This document shows positions 44,424 to 53,002 of a DNA stretch of 64,000 nt, one piece after another. The DNA comes from CAIZGX01 sp964385405 (GTDB lineage: Bacteria > Bacteroidota > Bacteroidia > Flavobacteriales_D > Sanyastnellaceae), in assembly GCA_964385405.1 (NCBI GenBank), contig CAYLOT010000009.1, positions 30,451 through 94,450 of the forward strand, read 5' to 3'. A program made the position numbers and the translations under genes. The notes beneath the pieces were generated by a model. The model worked only from the letters and a program-made list of their open reading frames with translations, had not been told where the DNA came from and did no database searches. Every line of letters starts with the position of its first letter. Within the stretch, counting starts at the first letter, position 1.

Positions 44424-44467
44424 TTCAACCTTCTCTTACAACAAAAACAGACAACCAATTCCAAGAA

Positions 44468-46462
44468 ATGATTACAGAATCGAAATACGATTTCATATTT
44501 GCTGGAAAAGGTGCATCTGCCGCGCTCTTAATCATAGAGCTCGAGAAGAGAAATCTCTTACTCTCAAAAAAAATTCTTGTTGTTGATCCGAGTAAAGACG
44601 CAACCAACAATAAAAACTTTTGTTTTTGGACTGAGGAAAACGGACAACTCAAAAAGGAACTAAGTCCTTTCATTGAACACAGCTGGTCGAAAATCCAATT
44701 AAATAATGGAGCCGAAGAATACCTTTCTCCTACATCTTACAACCACATTTCCAATTCGGCCATCACTAAAAAGGCCGATGAGATTCTTGAAAAACACAAC
44801 GCCGCAGTGTTGTTTGAATATGTTCTTGAAACTGGGGCTGATGTCCTTGGGAACTTCGCCGCAATTGTAGACCGTAAAATTTATGGAGAGTTCATTTTCG
44901 ATTCTCGAACTCCTGTTTTGCAAAAATCTGAATGGAACCAGACTACCTTGTTTCAGAGCTTTCTGGGATGGGTAGTTGAATTTCCAACTAATCAATTAGA
45001 TGTTGAATCCTTCCGCATGATGGACTTCAATATTGAACAAAACAACTCCACCCAATTCGTCTATGTGTTGCCTTTTTCGAACAAGTCCGCACTTATTGAA
45101 GTAACGCGATTCGGAAAAGAAATGATTGCAACAACTGAGGCAGAATCTATTCTTGAAGAATACATTAAAAATCAATTCGGGTCCTACACATTGACCGGAA
45201 TCGAAAAGGGGTGCATCCCAATGAGCAATGCGCTTCTCGATAAAGTTGAATGTAAAAACATCATCAACCTTGGAGCACGAAACTATTCACTAAAACCAAG
45301 TACTGGATACGCGTTCAAAAACATGTTCAGGCACGCAGTAGAAATTGCTCAAAGAATTCAAGCCGGACAAAAAACAATTGCAACTAACCGAACACACGCA
45401 GAAGCGACAAAGGGAAGATTCGCCTTTTATGACTCACTTCTTCTAATCATACTACACCGCTGGCCAAACTTCGGGAAAGTCATTTTTTCCCAGTTATTCT
45501 CAAAAGTAGAATCAAAACTCATTCTAAAATTCCTCGACGAGAAAACGACAATTGCAGAGGACATTCGAATATTCAGTCGCCTGCCCATTGGAATATTTCT
45601 AAAATCACTTGGGGTTCATTTCACTCTTAGCAAAACATTTCGACCATTTATGATAGTCTGTTTTGTTTCTATATTATTTTCTCTCTCTAATTTTCCTGAA
45701 ATACAAAACTTAATTGGGTATTCCGCACTTATAATTGGGATGATAGGCGTTGGTTTGCCACATGGAGCTGTCGATCATTTAATTGAATCGAAATCTTGGG
45801 ATTATAAAAAAGCTCCTCGGTTCATTGGTAAATACCTTTTGCTCATTGGTTGTATGGGTGCTGTCTGGCTTATAGCTCCTCTTCTGGCTCTTTTGGCCTT
45901 TATTGTCTATTCAGCCTGGCATTTTGGACAAGCAGACATTCGACAATGGTCTCTCAACAACTCTCTTTCATTGCCGTGGGGAGCAACCCTACTTCTGTTC
46001 ATTTTAGGCACGCACCAAATAGAGACTTCGCAAATTCTAAAATACATATCTGGTATTGAACTTCCTTATTCAATTTCACCATCCGTTTTAACTCCGTGGA
46101 TAATTTTTTCTATATGGAAAAGAAACGCTGCAATGCTCATCACAATTTGCTGGCTTATTATTTCAAGTCAACTGCCACTATTACTCGCCTTCGGAATCTA
46201 CTTCATTGGTCAACACAGCATGACCAGCTGGGGACATCTTAAGAAACACATTCAGGAGAAAAATCAGAAAATCTGGCTACATGCCCTCCCCTTTCATCTT
46301 GGCGCGTGGTTCATACTTGCGCTTTTTTTCCTTATTTGGCCAATGATTCAAGCGGAAATAAGCTCGTCCTATAACGCTTGGGGCATATTCTTTATTTTCA
46401 TTTCTTGTGTAAGCTTTCCTCATGTAATCTTCATGAACAAACTATACAAGCATGCTTCGTAG
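44468..46462 (+). CDS. Fused lycopene beta-cyclase (CrtY) - beta-carotene 15,15'-dioxygenase (Blh/Brp)
   Basis: 664 residues in one open frame. N-terminal part (about 1-370): CrtY flavoprotein with a FAGKGASA dinucleotide loop, NFCFWTEE, FVYVLPFSNKSALIEVTRFG, EKGCIPMSN and K276-P-S-T-G-Y281, all landmarks of lycopene cyclase. C-terminal part (about 385-664): eight-helix Blh/Brp with P431-H-G-A-V-D-H437, W484-H-F-G-Q-A-D490, GQHSMTSWGH (581-590) and SFPHV near the end. It turns lycopene into beta-carotene and cleaves that to two retinals, so one chain covers the last two steps for the adjacent rhodopsin. No stop or frame break separates the parts. crtE, crtB and crtI are not in this window. 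Confidence 0.95.
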   Translation: MITESKYDFIFAGKGASAALLIIELEKRNLLLSKKILVVDPSKDATNNKNFCFWTEENGQLKKELSPFIEHSWSKIQLNNGAEEYLSPTSYNHISNSAITKKADEILEKHNAAVLFEYVLETGADVLGNFAAIVDRKIYGEFIFDSRTPVLQKSEWNQTTLFQSFLGWVVEFPTNQLDVESFRMMDFNIEQNNSTQFVYVLPFSNKSALIEVTRFGKEMIATTEAESILEEYIKNQFGSYTLTGIEKGCIPMSNALLDKVECKNIINLGARNYSLKPSTGYAFKNMFRHAVEIAQRIQAGQKTIATNRTHAEATKGRFAFYDSLLLIILHRWPNFGKVIFSQLFSKVESKLILKFLDEKTTIAEDIRIFSRLPIGIFLKSLGVHFTLSKTFRPFMIVCFVSILFSLSNFPEIQNLIGYSALIIGMIGVGLPHGAVDHLIESKSWDYKKAPRFIGKYLLLIGCMGAVWLIAPLLALLAFIVYSAWHFGQADIRQWSLNNSLSLPWGATLLLFILGTHQIETSQILKYISGIELPYSISPSVLTPWIIFSIWKRNAAMLITICWLIISSQLPLLLAFGIYFIGQHSMTSWGHLKKHIQEKNQKIWLHALPFHLGAWFILALFFLIWPMIQAEISSSYNAWGIFFIFISCVSFPHVIFMNKLYKHAS

Positions 46463-46513
46463 GGTGATAGAAATTTGATTATTTCAATTAACAAATTGAA
46501 ATATCTTAGCTCT

Positions 46514-46939
46514 ATGCTCGACGCTAAAAGTCAAATCGAAAAGCACTTCGCTCAACTCGAGGAAGCCAAATCAAAAGAGCTTCAATTACTGCATAATATC
46601 ATTTTAAAACTAAACCCCACGTGCAGACTCTGGTTCGACAATGGAATAAATGAAGAAGGAAAAGTGGTGACTAATCCGACTATCGGATACGGACTTCAAA
46701 CGTTGCATTATGCGAAAGGTATTTCGAAAGAATTCTTTCAAATTGGTATTTGTGCTACCACAACCGGCTTATCTATTTACTTGATCGGACTAAAAGACAA
46801 GAACATTCTCAAAGAAACCTTCTCCGATTCCATCGGAAAAGCAAAAATCACTGGCTATTGCGTGAAATTCAAGCGACTCGTCGACTTGAATCAAGACATC
46901 CTAAACCGTTTAATCCAATTCGGATTTTCAACCATGTAG
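46514..46939 (+). CDS. DUF1801/YdhG-like small protein
   Basis: 141 residues from the ATG at 46514; the preceding TTG at 46475 adds no recognisable sequence. Residues ~15-130 resemble the DUF1801 fold, with HNIILKLNPTCRLWFDNGIN, PTIGYGLQTLHYAKGISKEFFQIGI and a TTTGLSIYLIGL strand, ending with IGKAKITGYCVKF. Its function is unknown, although relatives are small stand-alone cytosolic proteins. It starts 51 bases after the crtY-blh stop on the same strand and converges with the LysR gene 9 bases later. Confidence 0.75.
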   Translation: MLDAKSQIEKHFAQLEEAKSKELQLLHNIILKLNPTCRLWFDNGINEEGKVVTNPTIGYGLQTLHYAKGISKEFFQIGICATTTGLSIYLIGLKDKNILKETFSDSIGKAKITGYCVKFKRLVDLNQDILNRLIQFGFSTM

Positions 46940-46947
46940 AATTTGCT

Positions 46948-47856
46948 TTACTTAAAATGATTTGCAACAATTGAAGCTTTCTCACTTTCTAGATACTTCA
47001 AAAAAGAATTTGAAACAGGCGTGTGTCGTTTTCCTTTTAACCAAATCAACTTCCATGACGTTGTAATCGGAAGTCCTTTAACTGGCACCACATGAAGCAG
47101 CCCATTTGTCAACTCATTTCGAATACCAATTTCGGGCATAATGGAATAGCCTAATCCTGCAAGAACAGCTTGCTTAACCGCTTCATTCGATGTTAATTCC
47201 AATTTCTTGACAGGTTGTATTTTCTTTTTTTCTATGAAACGTTCCATCGTTTGGCGGGTTGCTGAGCCCTTCTCACGGTATATAAAAGGCATATCTGAAT
47301 AGTAATTCATTTCTTCAACACCTTTTTTTCCTTTCAATGGATTTTTTCCAACGAGATATAAATTATTTGGAAGCAGTTCTAAACTCTCGAAATTTCTTTT
47401 GTCAGGCATAACAGAGACTAGCGCAAAGTCAACTTCATTTCGCTCAATACTTTGAAGCACTCCGGCTCTATTATTTACATCCATCAGCAATGTCACCTCT
47501 GAATTCTTCTTCAAAAAATCTGAGAGAAAATAAGGCATCACATATTTCCCCGTTGAAACAACTGCTATTTTAAGTTTTCCCGTTAATCGCTTGCTCTTCT
47601 CTTTATTCAAATTTGAAACAGCCTCAATCTGACTCAAGATCAGTTCTATTCTTTCACAAACCTCCCGACCAAAATCAGTTACATAGACCCTTTTCCCAAT
47701 AACTTCTATGAGTGGACTCTGAAACTGTTCTTGAAAATTTTTCAACTGAATAGAGACGGCCGGCTGTGTAAGGTTCAGTTCCTCGGCGGCTTTTGTGATG
47801 CTTCTTAACTGCACCACCTTGCAATAAATCTGCAGTTGGTTCAACGTGTAGTTCAT
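46948..47856 (-). CDS. LysR-family transcriptional regulator
   Basis: 302 residues. N-terminal helix-turn-helix (about 1-62): LNQLQIYCKVVQLRSITKAAEELNLTQPAVSIQLKNFQ in the typical order, then a linker helix and a two-lobe effector domain (about 90-300; KLKIAVVSTGKYVMPYFLSDFL). It is divergent from the small-protein/sbtA pair across an 88-base gap with a dyad, the classical arrangement for a LysR protein and its target. In other bacteria LysR regulators such as CbbR or CmpR control CO2 or bicarbonate genes, so control of sbtA is likely here. Ligand unknown. Confidence 0.92.
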   Translation of the reverse strand: MNYTLNQLQIYCKVVQLRSITKAAEELNLTQPAVSIQLKNFQEQFQSPLIEVIGKRVYVTDFGREVCERIELILSQIEAVSNLNKEKSKRLTGKLKIAVVSTGKYVMPYFLSDFLKKNSEVTLLMDVNNRAGVLQSIERNEVDFALVSVMPDKRNFESLELLPNNLYLVGKNPLKGKKGVEEMNYYSDMPFIYREKGSATRQTMERFIEKKKIQPVKKLELTSNEAVKQAVLAGLGYSIMPEIGIRNELTNGLLHVVPVKGLPITTSWKLIWLKGKRHTPVSNSFLKYLESEKASIVANHFK

Positions 47857-47857
47857 A

Positions 47858-47897
47858 ATTATTCATTATGTATTATATAACAAACATAAATAATAAT
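47858..47897. promoter_or_regulatory. LysR-type dyad in the LysR-sbtA divergent region
   Basis: Imperfect inverted repeat: ATTATTCATTATGT (47858-47871) against ACATAAATAATAAT (47884-47897), 11 of 14 positions pairing, spacer 12. It starts 2 bases from the LysR ATG and lies 48 bases before the small-protein ATG at 47945. The position suits autoregulation and activation of sbtA. Confidence 0.5.
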
Positions 47898-47944
47898 TTA
47901 CAAAGAAATAACTGCACTTTTGCCCGCGAACAAAAAATAAAAAA

Positions 47945-48226
47945 ATGAAACAAGACGAAACTGTCGAACTAATCAATGGGGAATTCACCATAGAACAAGC
48001 AAAAGAGATTTTAAGCAATGTCTTCTCCACTAAAATTCATTTCCACCAAATGAAAAATTTCAGTTCACTCGAGAGGTATAGCAAAGAAGATGAAATAGCC
48101 ATAACCAGACTTCCTGAACTCAAGCGAGAACTCAAGCGCTCCTTGGCTTTTCTCGAAAACTCCGAGTTTTCAAACAAAAAAATTCTAATCCATTCAGAAA
48201 TAAAAATTTCTGTAATTAACGAATAA
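47945..48226 (+). CDS. Small helical protein upstream of sbtA
   Basis: 93 residues, unknown function. It is predicted to be mostly helical and polar (EQAKEILSNVFSTKIHFHQMKNFSSLERYSKED) with a final amphipathic strand (NKKILIHSEIKISVIN). Similar short proteins (a '...EEAKEIL...KIxFHxMKNFSS...' pattern) are, as far as I recall, found across the Bacteroidota. It is not the PII-like SbtB, which has a different fold signature. It lies 35 bases before sbtA and so is probably co-transcribed under LysR control; a regulatory role for the transporter is possible but unproven. Confidence 0.7.
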   Translation: MKQDETVELINGEFTIEQAKEILSNVFSTKIHFHQMKNFSSLERYSKEDEIAITRLPELKRELKRSLAFLENSEFSNKKILIHSEIKISVINE

Positions 48227-48261
48227 GAAAACTTCTTTCAATCACCAGTTTAAGCGACCGC

Positions 48262-49224
48262 ATGGACCTGAATTTACTCTTCGAAAATTTAACTAATCCG
48301 GCCTTACTTTTCTTTGTACTTGGTATAATTGCCGTTCAGCTCAAGAGCGATCTCGTTATCCCTGAAAATTCAGCAAAATTCATATCGTTATATCTACTTT
48401 TTGCAATCGGGTTTAAAGGCGGACAAGAGCTTTCGCATGAACCATTTACTGCAGAGGTCGGTGCATCAATGATTTTCGGAATACTCATTTCTCTCCTTAT
48501 TCCTGTCTATACCTTTTTCATTCTGAAAACAAAACTCAACGTATTCGATGCAGGCGCAGTAGCTGCCGCATATGGATCTGTAAGTGCTGTAACATTTGTA
48601 ACCGCAGCATCTTTTTTAGAAGCTCAACAAATGAGTTTTTCTGGACATATGGTTGCCGTAATGGCACTCATGGAATCTCCGGCAATTATTATGGGGCTGG
48701 TTCTCATTTCAATTTTCAACACAAACAACACAGCGCGAATTCAGAAAAGAACGGCAATAAAACACTCCTTCACCAATGGAAGTGTTCTTCTTATTCTCGG
48801 AAGCTTAATTATCGGATATCTTGCAAGTGCCAAGCAAGCAGAAGGAATTAAGCCCTTTACAAATGATCTCTTCAAAGGTTTTCTGGCAATTTTCCTATTG
48901 GATCTTGGAATAACAAGCGGCAAAAAACTTAAATCCTTTTTTTCATTAGGCTGGTTCCCTATTGCCTTTGCATTATTGGTTCCATTGTTTAACGGATGCC
49001 TAGTAGCTCTTCTAAGCGAAGGAATCATCACCGACGTGGCCAATCGATTTATCTTCTCTGTTTTAGCAGCGAGCGCATCATACATTGCCGTTCCTGCCGC
49101 TATGAAAATTTCTGTACCGCAATCCAATCCGGGACTACTCTTACCTATGGCTCTTGCCATTACATTTCCGATAAACATAACTATCGGAATGCCGCTCTAT
49201 CTCCTCATCATTCAGAGCTTTTAG
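48262..49224 (+). CDS. sbtA: SbtA-family sodium-dependent bicarbonate transporter
   Basis: 320 residues, about ten transmembrane helices in two inverted halves. Family landmarks are LYLLFAIGFKGGQELS near residue 50, the AAAYGSVSAVTFVTA stretch of the first half, and AIFLLDLGITSGKKL and SVLAASASYIAVPAAMKISVPQSNPGL of the second. SbtA co-transports sodium and bicarbonate into the cytosol. In proteorhodopsin-bearing flavobacteria, bicarbonate uptake is thought to support anaplerotic CO2 fixation in light. The gene is divergent from a LysR regulator and convergent with ung, only 10 bases apart. Confidence 0.92.
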   Translation: MDLNLLFENLTNPALLFFVLGIIAVQLKSDLVIPENSAKFISLYLLFAIGFKGGQELSHEPFTAEVGASMIFGILISLLIPVYTFFILKTKLNVFDAGAVAAAYGSVSAVTFVTAASFLEAQQMSFSGHMVAVMALMESPAIIMGLVLISIFNTNNTARIQKRTAIKHSFTNGSVLLILGSLIIGYLASAKQAEGIKPFTNDLFKGFLAIFLLDLGITSGKKLKSFFSLGWFPIAFALLVPLFNGCLVALLSEGIITDVANRFIFSVLAASASYIAVPAAMKISVPQSNPGLLLPMALAITFPINITIGMPLYLLIIQSF

Positions 49225-49234
49225 AGAGTTGCAA

Positions 49235-49900
49235 TCACCATCGAACTTCCGATGATCCCCATTCGATTAGAAGCGAATTAATTTTCGAAAAAGGTTTTGA
49301 CCCAAAAAAACCGCGATAAGACGAAAGTGGCGAGGGGTGAGCACTTTCAATAACTGCATGTTTCGACATATCGATTAAGAATTTTTTCTTGCGTGCATAA
49401 TCTCCCCACAAAACAAAAATCACGTGTTTATTTTCTCTTGAAAGAAATGAGATTACAGCGTTTGTAAATTCTTCCCAACCCCATTTGGAATGACTTCCTG
49501 CCTTATCCTTTTCCACCGATAAAACACTGTTTAATAACAAGACACCTTGTTCAGCCCATGGCGACAAGTCGGTTGATCTTGTTAAATCAATACCGAATTC
49601 GCACTCTAATTCTTTAAATATATTTCGAAGTGATGGCGGTGATTTTATTCCTTGACGAACGCTAAAGGCCAATCCGTGAGCTTCTCCTGCGCCATGATAT
49701 GGATCTTGTCCGAGAATTACTACACGAACGTCTTTAGGACTGCATAACGCAAAAGCCTCAAAGATTTTTTCTTTGGGTGGAAAACAAATCGAGGAAGCAT
49801 ACGCCTCCTCGATTTTCTTTTCTAACAAAAACAAATAGTCCTTTCTTGCTTCCTCCCGAAGCAATTCGCTCCACGTTTTGGGAAAGGACTCAAATAACAT
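49235..49900 (-). CDS. ung: Uracil-DNA glycosylase, family 1
   Basis: 221 residues, normal. It removes uracil from DNA at the start of base-excision repair. Motifs: catalytic aspartate in VVILGQDPYHGAGEAHG, and the DNA-binding histidine in ESAHPSPLSSYRGFFG; VLLLNSVLSVEKDKAGSH is also typical. Its ATG overlaps the stop of the upstream protease gene (TAATG), so it is translationally coupled to that gene even though the functions differ. Convergent with sbtA. Confidence 0.96.
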   Translation of the reverse strand: MLFESFPKTWSELLREEARKDYLFLLEKKIEEAYASSICFPPKEKIFEAFALCSPKDVRVVILGQDPYHGAGEAHGLAFSVRQGIKSPPSLRNIFKELECEFGIDLTRSTDLSPWAEQGVLLLNSVLSVEKDKAGSHSKWGWEEFTNAVISFLSRENKHVIFVLWGDYARKKKFLIDMSKHAVIESAHPSPLSSYRGFFGSKPFSKINSLLIEWGSSEVRW

Positions 49901-51561
49901 TACAATTTCACAAATTTCTTGTTGAAGGAAGAACCATCTTTCTTCACCACTTGAATGAAGTACATGCCACTTGCAAAATTTTGCGCGGAAATTAATGTTG
50001 AAACAGCATTCAAGTTCAAGCTTTCAACCAACCTTCCATCTTGAGTGTACAAACGAACTTCTTTCAACAAATCGAATCGCGGACAAGTCAAGGTAAAGCT
50101 ATCTTCAACACGTGTTGGAAAGATTGTTATTTCTTGAAAGGAAAGACTTTCTTCAACCCCTACTACACCGAAACAAGGCTGAACAGCAGCTGTTCCAGGA
50201 TAAGAACCATCACAAATCAATAACCCTGTCCCTGCAGCATCTAACCAATCAACTAAATCCTCATTAGATGGATTCGGGTTGCTTGTAAAGTGCTTGTCCA
50301 TTTTACCGTAATAATCCGGAGCCGTTGGCGCATCGCAAAATGAACCCCCACCTGTCAACGTTCCGATAATATGATGATTTTTATTAAACAAAGGCGAACC
50401 CGATGATCCTCCTTCGGTCACTCCCCAATTAGTTACCGTTTGAATCCAGTTAACTTTCCAGTGATGACCCGAAGTTTGCCATGTACCCGTGGTAACAGTC
50501 CCTGCAGTAGAAATCTTTTTTACATCGCCAGCTGGGTGATGGATACAAATTGCTCTCCAACCAGACGTTGAAGCCGTAGGAGCGGTTGTATTTGCATCCC
50601 AACCCGCGTAATAAACAGACCATGTGCTTGGAATTGCTTGTGTCATTTCTAGTAAGCAAAAATCACTTCCTGAGGAACCTCCTCCGTCATTCGAATCAGC
50701 CAAACGAACAGTTCCTGTCTTCTGTTGAGCCGAAGCACTAATTCCGCTTCCACATGCGCTTCTTTGATAATTGAAACGAACCACTACACTACCAAAGTTT
50801 GCATCAGTTGATGTTTCTGTGCAATGCATTGCCGTTAAAATAAACTTTCTGCAATCATATGAGGTGTTATTCACCAAAGTCCCTGTACATAAACCAACTC
50901 CGTCTGGCGATGGAATACTCAGCTTCACAACCGACTTCATTTCGTCTGACCATTCGTCTCCTTCTGGGCATTTAACATCAACTTCACAAGGATCTGAAGC
51001 ACGTTCAAACCGATCGTCATGAACAAATCTAAAGTAATGACCAAACCCACTAATGTTCAATACCGGTTGCTCTATTACTTCAAATGGTTGGTAATACTCA
51101 ATAACCAAATCATCTCCAAAAACCTCCGGAGTTCTATACAATCCTGTTTCAGAATTTTCCTCACTGTCATAAGGACCAACATACCACTCACGACCCCCGG
51201 TATAGGCATACAACTGCGAACCTTCAGGCAAATAAAGCTGCTTGAAGAAAACGTCCATGCTTAATGCACCTGGACTGTGAACACGCAACTGCCACATCTT
51301 ATCTCCATTAGCAAAATAAGTCCAATCCCCATCTGTGAGAGCATTCATAGGGTAATCTATGATCTTTCCGTAAATTGGTAAGGTTCCATTCTTATCCGAT
51401 TTTTCAGCCATAGCCCACAATTCTTCACTAGTCAAGCTGGCTATTTGAATGCGTTCAACTCGAGAATTAAATGATTCATTAGGCTCTCTGAATCCTACTG
51501 GCTCCTGAGCCATACCATGCAGCGACAAGAAGAGTGCTGCTAAAAAATATAGTTTTTTCAT
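49900..51561 (-). CDS. Secreted lysyl-endopeptidase-like serine protease with T9SS tail
   Basis: 553 residues from the ATG at 51561, chosen because MKKLYFLAALFLSLHGMAQ is a good signal peptide. A propeptide (about 20-195) precedes an S1-class protease domain (about 205-460): histidine in FILTAMHC, aspartate in SGSDFCLLEM, and serine in VTEGGSSGSPLF, with the cysteine pattern of Achromobacter-type lysyl endopeptidase. The end is a type A T9SS domain (ITIFPTRVEDSFTLT...GMYFIQVVK), so it is exported and surface-bound or released. It divides peptides outside the cell, fitting the peptide importers at 24.7-28 kb. It is divergent from the LptF-type gene, with overlapping control regions. Confidence 0.9.
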   Translation of the reverse strand: MKKLYFLAALFLSLHGMAQEPVGFREPNESFNSRVERIQIASLTSEELWAMAEKSDKNGTLPIYGKIIDYPMNALTDGDWTYFANGDKMWQLRVHSPGALSMDVFFKQLYLPEGSQLYAYTGGREWYVGPYDSEENSETGLYRTPEVFGDDLVIEYYQPFEVIEQPVLNISGFGHYFRFVHDDRFERASDPCEVDVKCPEGDEWSDEMKSVVKLSIPSPDGVGLCTGTLVNNTSYDCRKFILTAMHCTETSTDANFGSVVVRFNYQRSACGSGISASAQQKTGTVRLADSNDGGGSSGSDFCLLEMTQAIPSTWSVYYAGWDANTTAPTASTSGWRAICIHHPAGDVKKISTAGTVTTGTWQTSGHHWKVNWIQTVTNWGVTEGGSSGSPLFNKNHHIIGTLTGGGSFCDAPTAPDYYGKMDKHFTSNPNPSNEDLVDWLDAAGTGLLICDGSYPGTAAVQPCFGVVGVEESLSFQEITIFPTRVEDSFTLTCPRFDLLKEVRLYTQDGRLVESLNLNAVSTLISAQNFASGMYFIQVVKKDGSSFNKKFVKL

Positions 51562-51569
51562 TTTGCAGA

Positions 51570-51599
51570 TTTGAGGTGGCAAGATAGTCAGTATTTTTG
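51570..51599 (+). promoter_or_regulatory. Bacteroidota promoter directly before the LptF/G gene
   Basis: TTTG (51570-51573), 18-base spacer, TATTTTTG (51592-51599), an exact TAnnTTTG. Transcription would begin at about 51603-51607, i.e. at the TTG at 51605 that starts the frame, implying a leaderless message. Confidence 0.65.
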
Positions 51600-51604
51600 C
51601 TTCC

Positions 51605-53002
51605 TTGACTCTGTTTCCTAAAATATCGCGTCTACTCCTAAAGGCCTACATAGGTCCATTCATCATTACCTTCTTAATTGCTATGTTCATTTTTGAAATG
51701 CAATTCATTTGGGTATATTTAGATGACCTAGTTGGAAAAGGAATAGACCCAATTACCATTTTACAATTGCTCGTATACGCGAGCGCTCGAATTGTAAACA
51801 TGGCACTACCACTTGCAATTCTAATGTCAAGTATAATGACATTTGGATCGCTAGCCGAGAACTATGAGCTTACGGCCATGAAAAGTGCCGGTATGTCATT
51901 AAGCAGAATTCTTCGACCGTTGGTGATTTTCATGTGCGCACTTTCGATCTTTTCATTCGTCTTTGCTAACAACGCATGGCCCATTGCAAATTTAAAATTC
52001 CGAACACTGCTGTACAGCATTGTTCAACAGCGTCCAACCCTAAATTTAGAAAGCGGCGTTTTCTATAACGGCATTGAAGGAATCAGCATTCGTGTAATGG
52101 ATAAAAATATAGAAACGGGGGTTCTCAAAGATGTCCTTATCTATGACCACCGCAATCAGAATTTAGGAAACCGCACCGTTATTCGAGCGCAAGAGGGAAA
52201 TATGAGCGAAACCGAAGACAAACGTTTCCTCATTCTCACTCTTAAAAACGGAGTTACATACGAAGAGAAAGAAGAAAGCAGCCGACCGAAGAAAGCTAAA
52301 ATGCAACCTCAAAAAGCGGAAAAACACATGCCTCTGGTTGCTGGAAATTTTGAAACCATGGTGCTTCGCCTTGACCTAAGCTCTTTCATATTCCAAAAAA
52401 ATGACGAAGAGATATTCAAGAATTCGTTCGAAATGATGACGGTAGCGCAGCTCGATCAAACCATCGATAGCCTTGAGATTCAAAGCGACAGCCTAGAGAA
52501 GGCCATTCAATTTTTTCAATCGAACAATCAGAGCAAAATTTCCGATGCTAACACCCCCTCTGTTACCAATTCCAAAAATGTTGCCCTCGATAATAATGTA
52601 AAGCAAGCCAAAACATTGGAAGGCATGAATGAAGAACTCCTGAATCGAAACAAATTCATTAATCGACATAAAATTGAGTGGCACAGAAAATTCACACTTG
52701 CCTTTTCATGTATTATACTCTTTTTCATTGGTGCGCCCCTTGGGGCTATCATTCGCAAAGGTGGAATAGGTTGGCCTACCATTCTAGCATTAGGAATTTT
52801 CATTCTCTTTGAAATGCTAACTATTGCCGGCGAAAAGATGACTAAAAGCAATATTCTTGAACCCTACATAGGTATGTGGTTAGCAACATTTGTAACCCTG
52901 CCCATGGGAATATTCATCACGTATAGAGCACGAATGGAGGGTAAATGGCAGTGGAATATTTTAAAGAAAAAAGAGAAGAAAACCAAATCTGAAACTCCAT
53001 GA
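51605..53002 (+). CDS. LptF/LptG-family permease of the LPS export system
   Basis: 465 residues starting at TTG 51605; no in-frame ATG lies nearby upstream, and the next internal ATG falls inside the first helix. Three N-terminal helices (including FIITFLIAMFIFEMQFIWVY and RIVNMALPLAILMSSIMTFG), a periplasmic jellyroll (about 110-330) with an unusual acidic/lysine-rich insertion (KKAKMQPQKAEK), and three C-terminal helices (LAFSCIILFFIGAPLGAIIRKGG) are the YjgP/YjgQ layout. It works with LptB2 to extract lipopolysaccharide from the inner membrane. The stop overlaps the next gene's ATG (ATGA). Confidence 0.9.
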   Translation: MTLFPKISRLLLKAYIGPFIITFLIAMFIFEMQFIWVYLDDLVGKGIDPITILQLLVYASARIVNMALPLAILMSSIMTFGSLAENYELTAMKSAGMSLSRILRPLVIFMCALSIFSFVFANNAWPIANLKFRTLLYSIVQQRPTLNLESGVFYNGIEGISIRVMDKNIETGVLKDVLIYDHRNQNLGNRTVIRAQEGNMSETEDKRFLILTLKNGVTYEEKEESSRPKKAKMQPQKAEKHMPLVAGNFETMVLRLDLSSFIFQKNDEEIFKNSFEMMTVAQLDQTIDSLEIQSDSLEKAIQFFQSNNQSKISDANTPSVTNSKNVALDNNVKQAKTLEGMNEELLNRNKFINRHKIEWHRKFTLAFSCIILFFIGAPLGAIIRKGGIGWPTILALGIFILFEMLTIAGEKMTKSNILEPYIGMWLATFVTLPMGIFITYRARMEGKWQWNILKKKEKKTKSETP

